A DNA stretch of 50,290 nucleotides from Rhodanobacter denitrificans (lineage in GTDB: Bacteria; Pseudomonadota; Gammaproteobacteria; Xanthomonadales; Rhodanobacteraceae), in NCBI GenBank assembly GCA_003241385.1, contig QFPO01000022.1, forward strand, positions 1-50,290. Direction: 5' to 3'. Made by a program: the position numbers and the translations under genes. Of this stretch, positions 27,064 to 35,000 are shown piece by piece; position 1 is the first letter of the stretch; each line of letters opens with the position of its first letter. Under the pieces are notes generated by a model. It was not told where the DNA came from. It saw only the letters and a list, made by a program, of their open reading frames with translations, and ran no database searches.

Positions 27064-28473
27064 TCAGATCGCGTAGTACAGCTGGTACTCCAGCGGATGC
27101 GTGGAGGCGCGGAACTTGGTGACCTCCTGCATCTTGAGCTCGATGTAGCCGTCGATGAAGTCGTCGGAGAACACGCCGCCGGCCTTCAGGAACGCGCGGT
27201 CCTTGTCGAGCGCCTCGAGTGCCTGGTCGAGGCTCGAGCAGACCTGCGGGATGTTCTTCTCCTCTTCCGGCGGCAGGTCGTACAGATCCTTGTCCGACGG
27301 CGCGCCCGGGTCGATCTTGTTGAGGATGCCGTCGAGGCCGGCCATCAGCAGCGCGGTGAAGGTCAGATAGCCGGTGTTGACCGGATCCGGGAAGCGCACC
27401 TCGATGCGGCGCGCCTTCGGGCTGTGCACGAACGGAATGCGGCAGCTCGCCGAGCGGTTGCGCGCCGAGTAGGCCAGCATGACCGGCGCCTCGAAGCCCG
27501 GCACCAGGCGCTTGTAGCTGTTGGTCGAGCTGTTCGAGAACGCATTGATCGCGCGCGCATGCTTGAAGATGCCGCCGATGTACCACAGCGCCAGCTGCGA
27601 CAGGCCGCCGTAGCCGTCGCCGGCGAACAGGTTGGTGCCGCCCTTGGACAGCGACTGGTGCACGTGCATGCCCGATCCGTTGTCGCCGACGATCGGCTTG
27701 GGCATGAAGGTCGCGGTCTTGCCGTTGCGGTGCGCGACGTTCTTGACGACGTACTTGAGCTTGAGCAGCTCGTCGGCCTTGGCAACCAGCGTGTTGAACT
27801 TGGTGCCGATCTCGCACTGGCCGGCGGTGGCGACCTCGTGGTGGTGCACCTCGACGGTCAGGCCGACCTGCTCGAGCACCTTGCACATCTCGCTGCGCAG
27901 GTCGTGCAGCGAATCGACCGGCGGCACCGGGAAGTAGCCGCCCTTGACGCCCGGACGGTAGCCGGAGTTGGCGCCGTCGAACTTGTCCTTGGACGACCAG
28001 GCCGCTTCTTCGGAATTGACCTCGAAGAAGGTCTTGCCCATGTCGTTCTGCCAGCGCACCGAGTCGAAGATGAAGAACTCGGGCTCCGGACCGAAGAACG
28101 CCGTGTCGGCGATGCCGGTCGACTTGAGGTAGGCCTCGGCGCGCTTGGCCAGCGAGCGCGGGTCGCGCGAGTAGGCCTGCATCGTGCTCGGCTCGAGGAC
28201 GTCGCAGGTCAGGATCACGGTCGGGTCGCCGGCGAACGGGTCGAGCACGGCGGTGGAGGCGTCGGGCATCAGCACCATGTCCGACTCGTTGATGCCCTTC
28301 CAGCCGGAGATCGAGGAGCCGTCGAACATGCGGCCTTCCTCGAACAGCGACTCGTCGATCGAGTGCGCGGGGAAGGTCACGTGATGCTGCTTGCCGAGCA
28401 TGTCGGCGAAGCGCAGATCGACGAATTCGACGTCGTGGTCCTTGATCAGCTTGAGCACGTTCTGGGCGGACAT
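27064..28473 (-). CDS. glnA: Glutamine synthetase type I (adenylylated)
   Basis: GlnA makes glutamine from glutamate, ammonia and ATP as a cytoplasmic dodecamer. The 469-residue length equals that of E. coli GlnA. Visible are MFDGSSISGWKGI (N-terminal beta-grasp), FFGPEPEFFIFD, the ATP loop KPIVGDNGSGMHVHQSL and EVRFPDPVNTGYL. Tyr398 (397 without Met) in DLYDLPPEEEKN is the adenylylation site used by GlnE, itself in this window. ATG at 28473 has GAGG upstream and gives MSAQNVLKLI. Upstream lie a sigma-54 promoter and two NtrC-type boxes, so transcription should rise under nitrogen limitation. ntrB/ntrC do not follow it. Confidence 0.97.
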   Translation of the reverse strand: MSAQNVLKLIKDHDVEFVDLRFADMLGKQHHVTFPAHSIDESLFEEGRMFDGSSISGWKGINESDMVLMPDASTAVLDPFAGDPTVILTCDVLEPSTMQAYSRDPRSLAKRAEAYLKSTGIADTAFFGPEPEFFIFDSVRWQNDMGKTFFEVNSEEAAWSSKDKFDGANSGYRPGVKGGYFPVPPVDSLHDLRSEMCKVLEQVGLTVEVHHHEVATAGQCEIGTKFNTLVAKADELLKLKYVVKNVAHRNGKTATFMPKPIVGDNGSGMHVHQSLSKGGTNLFAGDGYGGLSQLALWYIGGIFKHARAINAFSNSSTNSYKRLVPGFEAPVMLAYSARNRSASCRIPFVHSPKARRIEVRFPDPVNTGYLTFTALLMAGLDGILNKIDPGAPSDKDLYDLPPEEEKNIPQVCSSLDQALEALDKDRAFLKAGGVFSDDFIDGYIELKMQEVTKFRASTHPLEYQLYYAI

Positions 28474-28508
28474 GTAAAACCTCGGTGGGTAATCGGTTGC
28501 TGCCCCGC

Positions 28509-28524
28509 AGCAGGATGCATGCCA
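28509..28524 (-). promoter_or_regulatory. Sigma-54 promoter of glnA
   Basis: On the minus strand the sequence is TGGCATGCATCCTGCT. It has the invariant GG and GC dinucleotides with the required 10-base spacing (consensus TGGCAC-N5-TTGC, two mismatches at less critical positions). The transcript start would be near 28498, about 25 bases before the glnA ATG. Confidence 0.75.
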
Positions 28525-28587
28525 ATGGGGCAAGAGGCCGGTCGATCAGGGGTTTGTGCGAGCTTCGCGTTAAGAACGCAGAAGACA

Positions 28588-28604
28588 CGCACCTTGGTGG
28601 TGCA
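28588..28604 (-). promoter_or_regulatory. NtrC-type enhancer box 1
   Basis: CGCACCTTGGTGGTGCA contains the full GCACC-N5-GGTGC dyad of NtrC sites. Its centre is about 98 bases upstream of the inferred sigma-54 transcript start of glnA. Confidence 0.75.
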
Positions 28605-28619
28605 AACAATGCTGACTTC

Positions 28620-28636
28620 CGCACCCGCAGCGTGCA
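28620..28636 (-). promoter_or_regulatory. NtrC-type enhancer box 2
   Basis: CGCACCCGCAGCGTGCA matches GCACC-N5-GGTGC with one mismatch. It begins exactly 32 bases from box 1, about three helical turns, so both boxes face the same side, as with the two strong NtrC sites of E. coli glnA. Its centre is at about -130. Confidence 0.65.
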
Positions 28637-28669
28637 AGTGCGCGAAGCGGGCCGATTATCGCATCGATG

Positions 28670-28698
28670 TATGGCAAGGCGGGGTTCTCGCCTATGCT
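28670..28698 (+). promoter_or_regulatory. Possible sigma-70 promoter for uppP
   Basis: ATGGCA (28671-28676) and TATGCT (28693-28698, 5 of 6 matches) with a 16-base spacer. The transcript start would be near 28705, giving a very short leader. The same -35-like hexamer, ATGGCA, appears in the proposed ubiK promoter. Confidence 0.35.
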
Positions 28699-28727
28699 TG
28701 CCGGCCCCCGTGACGATGCGCGCGCCC

Positions 28728-29516
28728 ATGTCCGATCTGCTCGATGCCATCGTGCTCGGTATCGTCGAAGGCATCACCGAATTCCTGCCGATCTCGAGCA
28801 CCGGCCATCTGCTGATCGCGCAGCACTGGCTGGGCGCGCGCTCGGACACGTTCAACATCGTGATCCAGGCCGGCGCGATCCTGGCGGTCACGCTGATCTA
28901 CTGGCGGCGGCTGTGGCAGCTGGCGACCGGCTGGCGCGAGCCGGCCCACCGCGACTACCTCGCCAAGCTCGCGACGGCGTTCGCGATCACCGCCGTGCTC
29001 GGCTTCGTCGTGACGCGGCTGGGCTTCACCCTGCCCGATCGCGTCATGCCGATCGCGATCGCGTTGATCGTCGGCGGCTTCTGGATCCTGGCGGCCGAAC
29101 GCGTGACCGCGACGCGGCCGCCGAGTACGACGATCACCTGGAAGGTGGCGATCCTGGTCGGCCTCGCGCAGATCGTCGCGGCGATCTTTCCGGGCACCTC
29201 GCGCTCGGCCGCGACGATCTTCACCGCGATGCTGGCCGGCGCCAACAACCGGCCGGCGGCGACCGAGTTCGCGTTCCTGGTTGGCATCCCGACCATGTAC
29301 GCGGCCAGCGGCTACCAGATCCTCAAGAAGCTCGCCGAGGGCTCGGGCCAGGAAGACTGGGGCCTGCTCGGCATCGCGTTCGCCAGTGCGACGATCACCG
29401 GCTTCGTCGCCGTCAAATGGCTGCTCGGCTACATCGGCAGCCATAGCTATCGGCCGTTCGCGATCTACCGGATCGTGTTCGGTGTGATCCTGCTGCTGGT
29501 GGTTCCGGGGGGATGA
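28728..29516 (+). CDS. uppP: Undecaprenyl-diphosphate phosphatase (BacA/UppP)
   Basis: UppP removes a phosphate from undecaprenyl diphosphate in the inner membrane, regenerating the carrier lipid for peptidoglycan and glycan export; extra copies give bacitracin resistance. The 262-residue product is very hydrophobic (about eight helices), with both active-site motifs: EGITEFLPISSTGHL near the start and PGTSRSAATI past the middle. Two in-frame ATGs are possible: 28728 (MSDLLDAIVLG) and 28716, four codons longer; I chose the first as closer to homologues. It is divergent from glnA and shares that control region. The CadC-like regulator gene follows after 46 bases. Confidence 0.94.
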   Translation: MSDLLDAIVLGIVEGITEFLPISSTGHLLIAQHWLGARSDTFNIVIQAGAILAVTLIYWRRLWQLATGWREPAHRDYLAKLATAFAITAVLGFVVTRLGFTLPDRVMPIAIALIVGGFWILAAERVTATRPPSTTITWKVAILVGLAQIVAAIFPGTSRSAATIFTAMLAGANNRPAATEFAFLVGIPTMYAASGYQILKKLAEGSGQEDWGLLGIAFASATITGFVAVKWLLGYIGSHSYRPFAIYRIVFGVILLLVVPGG

Positions 29517-29562
29517 TGGCAAGTGCGCGCCGGGCATGGCCCCGGCGCCGGCGTCGGGTTCG

Positions 29563-31980
29563 ATGAGCACACCGGTATTCCAGTTCGGCGATTTCCGCCT
29601 CGACGCCGCGCGACGCGAGCTGTGGCAGGGCGGCGAGCGCCTGGTCATTCCGCCGAAGGTATTCGACTGCATCGCCTACCTCGTCGAGCACCGTGCCCGC
29701 GCGGTCGGCCGCGACGAGCTGATCGCGGCGGTCTGGGGCAAGGCCGACGTCACCGACAATCTGCTCGACCAGGTGATGCTGCGTGCGCGGCGCGCGCTCG
29801 GCGACACCGGCGAACAGCGCCGCTACATCCTGACGATGCCGCGCTTCGGTTTCAGCTGGGTCGCGCAGACCGAGCAGACGAGTGCGATGGGTACCACGCC
29901 GCCGCCGCCGTCGGCCGCCGAACCCGCCGGGGTGCCGCAGCCGGCCGACCTGTCCACGCCGGCGGCGCCCGATCCGGTTCCGGCGATCGCGCATACGCCG
30001 GTGCGTCGCCGGCGCAGCGCGCCGCTGCTCTGGGCGGCCGGCGCCCTCGTCGCGATCGCGGCCACCGCCGCCGTGCTGCTCTGGCGTCCGCTGCAGGCGC
30101 CCGAGCCGACCGCGGCCGCGCCCGAGGCGGGCGCCGCCCTGGTTCTGCCGGTCGAGGTCAAGGCCGAAGGCGCGTTCGGCTGGGTGCGGCTCGGCGTGAT
30201 GGACCTGGTCGCCGAACGCCTGCGGCTGACCGGCCGGCCGGTGCTGCCGAGCGACAACGTCGTCGCGCTGACGCGCGACCGTGGGCCGTGGACGCGCGAC
30301 AGCGCCGCGACCGCCGAACTCGGCCGTGCCGCCGGCGCCGCGCTGCTGATCGCCGGCGAGGCGACGCTCGCCGAAGGACGCTGGCGCGTCGCCCTGCGCA
30401 CGATCCTCGGCACCGACTCGCCGATCCTCGTCGAGGGCCAGGCCAGCGACGTGCTCGATGCGGCACGGCTGGCCTCCGACCGGCTCGAGCAGGCGCTCGG
30501 CTGGTCGCTCGGCGGGGAGGATCCGCTGCCGGCCGATCCGGCGCTGTCGCTGTTGCTGCGCCAGGTCGATGCGGCCCTGCTGGCCGACCAGACCGCGCTG
30601 GCGCGGCGCCTGCTCGACGGCCTCGACGCCGAGCAGCGCCTGGTGCCGGAAGTGCGCTTCCGGCGCGCCTCGGTCGATTTTCGCGACGGCGATCTGGACG
30701 CCGCGGCGGCCGGCTATCGCGCCCTGCTCGACGCGGTGTCGGCCGCCGACGCGCCGCTGCTGCGCGCCCGCGTGCTGTCGGGTCTGGGCAACGTCCATCT
30801 GCGCCGCGACGAGCCGGACCAGGTCGAGATGCTGTCCGACCAGGCGATCGACCTGCTGGCCGGGCAGCCGCCGACGGCCGAGCTCGGCCGCGCGCTGACC
30901 GGCCGCGCGATCGCGCGCAGCACGCAGGGGCGCTTCGACGAGGCGATGGAGGATTTCGCGCGGGCGCGCATCGTGCTCGAGAGCGTCGGCGACCGTTTCG
31001 GCCTGACCCGCGTCGACGTCAACATCGGCATCCTCGACGCGCGCCGCAACCGCTATGCCGAGGCGCTGCCGGTGCTGACCACGGCCGCCGACCGGCTGAC
31101 CGCGTTCGGCGATTTCACCAACGAGCTCTACGCGCGCGTCGCGCTGGCGCGTGCGCGGCTGGAGCTGCTCGACCCGGGCTCGGCACTGGCCGGCGACGAG
31201 CGTCTGCGCGAGCTGATCCAGAACGAGCCGTCGGCGGCGCTGCGCCGCTACGCCGGTCTGGTGCGGATCCTCGTGCACAACGCGAACGGCCGGCTGCGCG
31301 CTGGCCGGGCGATGACCGACACGCTCAGCGCCGATGCCGGCGCGGCCGGCGACGGCGTCATGGCGGCGCTGGCCGCGGCGATCGCGGCGCGCGCGGCCTG
31401 GGCCGACGGCGACGCCGCGGCGGCCGCCGCCGCGGCGCAGCGCGCGCTCGACGTCGACTGGTGGAACGAGGGCCCGCTCGACTACGCGCGCACCTGGCGC
31501 ATCCTGACGCTCGCGCAGCAGCGCGCGGCCACGCCGGCCGAGGCGGCGGCCTCGCTCGATCGGCTGCGCCGCTGGGCGGCCGACCGCCGCGACGGCGGCG
31601 TCGGCATCCAGCTGGCCCTGGCCGAAGCCGCGCTGGCCGCCGACGAGGCGGCGCGCGCCGCCTACGAACGCGCGCTGACGCTGGCCGAGGACCGTCGCGT
31701 GCCGTCCGAACTGATCGAGATCGCCCAGGCCTATCTGCCGTGGCTGATCGATCGCGGCGATTTCGCGCGGGCCGGCGTGATCGCCGGCCGTACCGCCGGC
31801 TGGGCCGAGCGCGACTACGACGCGGCGCTGCTGCAGCTCAGGCTCCAGCACGCGCTCGGCAACCTCGCCGGCTGGCGCAATGCGCTGGCGCGCGCGCGGA
31901 CCCTGGCCGGCGAACGGCGCGTGCCCGAGGCGCTGCTGCAGGCACCGGTCGCGCGCGGTCAGGGTGCGTCAGATGCCTGA
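29563..31980 (+). CDS. CadC/ToxR-like membrane winged-helix regulator with periplasmic TPR region
   Basis: The 805-residue protein starts with an OmpR/CadC-type winged-helix DNA-binding domain (about 5-95: FQFGDFRLDAARRELWQ, VWGKADVTDNLLDQVMLRARRALGD, RYILTMPRFGFSW). A Pro/Ala linker, one membrane helix (about 153-172) and a large periplasmic helical-repeat region follow. The latter contains TPR-like units such as RALTGRAIARSTQGRFDEAMEDF and RARLELLDPGSALAGDE. Such proteins bind DNA directly while sensing the periplasm, without phosphorylation. It is followed, 119 bases on, by the giant subtilase gene on the same strand, a possible target. The ATG at 29563 is preferred because the frame upstream is Ala/Pro-rich and has no domain. 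Confidence 0.85.
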   Translation: MSTPVFQFGDFRLDAARRELWQGGERLVIPPKVFDCIAYLVEHRARAVGRDELIAAVWGKADVTDNLLDQVMLRARRALGDTGEQRRYILTMPRFGFSWVAQTEQTSAMGTTPPPPSAAEPAGVPQPADLSTPAAPDPVPAIAHTPVRRRRSAPLLWAAGALVAIAATAAVLLWRPLQAPEPTAAAPEAGAALVLPVEVKAEGAFGWVRLGVMDLVAERLRLTGRPVLPSDNVVALTRDRGPWTRDSAATAELGRAAGAALLIAGEATLAEGRWRVALRTILGTDSPILVEGQASDVLDAARLASDRLEQALGWSLGGEDPLPADPALSLLLRQVDAALLADQTALARRLLDGLDAEQRLVPEVRFRRASVDFRDGDLDAAAAGYRALLDAVSAADAPLLRARVLSGLGNVHLRRDEPDQVEMLSDQAIDLLAGQPPTAELGRALTGRAIARSTQGRFDEAMEDFARARIVLESVGDRFGLTRVDVNIGILDARRNRYAEALPVLTTAADRLTAFGDFTNELYARVALARARLELLDPGSALAGDERLRELIQNEPSAALRRYAGLVRILVHNANGRLRAGRAMTDTLSADAGAAGDGVMAALAAAIAARAAWADGDAAAAAAAAQRALDVDWWNEGPLDYARTWRILTLAQQRAATPAEAAASLDRLRRWAADRRDGGVGIQLALAEAALAADEAARAAYERALTLAEDRRVPSELIEIAQAYLPWLIDRGDFARAGVIAGRTAGWAERDYDAALLQLRLQHALGNLAGWRNALARARTLAGERRVPEALLQAPVARGQGASDA

Positions 31981-32099
31981 CCGGTCATGACGTAAGGGAC
32001 AGGTAAGGCCGCGCGAAGCACGGCCGAATGTAGGCGCCGGCGGCGCGTGGCACCGTCGGGATCGCAATCGGGCCGTCGTGGCCCTGGCGAGGACCTTCC

Positions 32100-35000
32100 A
32101 TGAACAACAGCAGCAAGCCCGGCCGGCGCGGCCCGGGCATCTCCTGGCGCGCGCTCGGCGTCGCGGCGCTGACCGCGATCGCGGCGGCCGTCGGCGGCAT
32201 CGCCTCGCCGGCGCTCGGCGAGCCGGTCGAGGCCGGCGTGATCGTCCGGCCGCAGCGGCCGGGTCCGGCCGTCGACGGCAGCGGCGCCGAGATCGACCAG
32301 GCCCTCCTGCGCGGTCTGCAGGGCGGCACGCCGCGCAGCTTCGTCGTCGAATTCAAGGAACAGGCGGACCTGTCCGCAGCGGCCGGCATGGACTGGCAGC
32401 AGCGCGGCCGCTACGTCTACGAGCAGCTGCATGCCGCCGCCGAGCGCGCGCAGGCGCCGCTGCGTTCGACGCTGCGCTCGCGCGGCGCGAACGCCGAATC
32501 GTTCTGGATCAAGAACGCGATCGTCGTGCGCGACGGCGACATCGCCGCGCTGCAGGCGGCCGCGGCCAGTCCGCAGGTCAAGCGCATCCGCGCGCTGCCG
32601 ACGACGCGGCTGGTCGAGCCGGTCGAGCCGGCGGTGCCGACCGCGCCGCGCGGTGACGATGCGGTCGGCGACAACCTCCGCTGGGTCGGTGCCGACCGGG
32701 TCTGGGCGCAGGGCACGACCGGCGCCGGCGTGACGGTCGGTCTGATCGACACCGGCGTGATGTTCCAGCACGAAGCCCTGGTCTCGCAGTACCGCGGCAA
32801 TCGCGGCAGCGGCAGCTTCGACCACGACTACAACTGGCTCGGCGTCATGCCCGAGCCGTATGCCGGCATCGAGCCGCACGGCACGCATGTGCTCGGCACG
32901 ATCCTCGGCGACAGCCGCAGCGTCAGCGGACGCCAGCGCATCGGCATGGCGCCGGACGCGCAGTGGATCGCCTGCGACGGCTTTCCGATGGAGGCCGATC
33001 CGGCCGTGATGCTGCTGCGTTGCGGCCAGTTCATGCTGGCGCCGCATCGTCGCGACGGCAGCGGCGCCGATCCGGACAAGCGGCCCCAGGTCGTCAACAA
33101 CTCCTGGTCCGAAGGCAACTGCGACGGCACGGCCACCCCGTTCTACGCCGACATGATCGACGCCTGGGTCGCGGCCGGCATCTTTCCGGCGTTCGCGGCC
33201 GGCAACACCTTCAGCTGCGGCCTGCCCGAGCCGCCGGGCCTGTCGAGCCTGTCTAGTCCGGCCTCGCTCGGCACCACGTTCGCGATCGGCTCGACCGGCA
33301 ATCACGACGGCGCCTACGCGGCCCATTCGCTGTGGGGACCGACCGCCGATCCGAGCCCCGGCCTGCCGATGCATCCCGATCCGCGCGGCTATCCGCAGCT
33401 CAAGCCGCAGGTGGTCGCGCCGGGCGTCGAGATCCGCTCGGCCGTGATCGACGATACGCACGCCTACGGCACGATGACCGGCACCTCGATGTCGACGCCG
33501 CACGTGACCGGTCTGGTCGCGCTGATGATCGACGCGGCGCCGTGCCTGGCCGGCGACTACGCGACGCTCGGCGGCCTGATCATGCAGACCGCACGCCCGA
33601 TTCCGTACGCGACCGGCGGTACGCCGTCGCCGGGCCCCGGCAACGTGCCGAACTACGCGACCGGCTGGGGCGAGATCGACGCGGCGGCGGCGGTCGACGC
33701 TGCGGCCGGGATCTGCGGCCCGACCGGTTCGGTCGGCGGTCGCGTCAGCGACACGTCGGGCCGGCCGGTCGCCGGTGCGACCGTGACCTTCCTCGATGCC
33801 GGCGCGCAGCCGGTGCACCAGACCACGACCGACGGCAGCGGCCAGTACGTGCGCCGGCTGCCGGCCGGCGGCACCGCCTATGGTCTGCGCGTGTCGGCCT
33901 ACGGCTATCTGCCGTACACCGAGTCCGGCATCGTCGTCACGGCCGGCCAGCAGGCACGGCTCGACGTGGTGCTGCCGACCGCGCCGGTGCACAAGGTTTC
34001 GGGCACCGTCACCGACGCGGCGACCGGCTGGCCGCTGCACGCGCGTATCACCGTGGTCGGTGCGCCGCTCGCACCGGTCTGGACCGATCCGTCCAGTGGC
34101 CGCTACTCGCTGCAGCTGGCCGAGGGCGCGAGCTATCGCTTCGACGTCGAGCCCGGGATCGACGGCTATCGCGCGGCGTCGCGCGAACTCGGCCAGATCA
34201 GCGGCAGCCGCGCCGAGGATATGACGCTGCAGGCCGACGCGGCGCGCTGCCTGGCGCCGGGCTATGCGTATACCGGGATGAGCTTCGGGGAGGATTTCGA
34301 GTCCGGTGCGCTGCCGCCGGGCTGGACGCGCAGCAGTCAGGGCATCGGCTGGCTGTTCGGCACCGCCGGCGAGTATTCGAGCAACTATTTCGCGATTCCC
34401 GAACACGGCCGCTTCGCGGTCAACAACGACGAGCTCGGACCCGACACCGGCTGGGCCAACGATGCCCGCTTCGACTACCTGGTCATGCCGGCGCTCGATC
34501 TCAGCGCTCTGGACCGGCCGGCGCTGCGCTATCGCAGCTTCCATACCTACGTGCCGGACGCGTTCAGCACCGGCGAGCCGGCGCGCGTGGAAGCCAGCAC
34601 CGACGGCGGCGCGACCTGGGTGCGGCTGGGCATCCCGACCTCGACCACGTTCGCCGAGGGCTGGACCGAAGAAGCGGTCGATCTGACGCCGGTGATCGGG
34701 CCGTCGGTGCTGATCCGCTTCCACGCCGACGACCTCGGCAACGACAAGTGGGATCTGCTCGGTCCGGGCTGGGCGATCGACGACGTCGCGATCCGCACCG
34801 GCTGCACGGCGCCGGCGAACGGCGCGTTGATCGTCGGCCAGGTCCGCGACGCCAATACCGCGCTGCCGCTGGACGGCGCGCAGGTCCGCGTCGACGGCGG
34901 TGCGCCGGTCACGACGCGCGCCAGCGCCGATCCGTCGATCGGTTCGGGCTACTACGCGATCCACGCCCCGGCCGGCGCTGCCGCGCTGATCGCGACGCCG

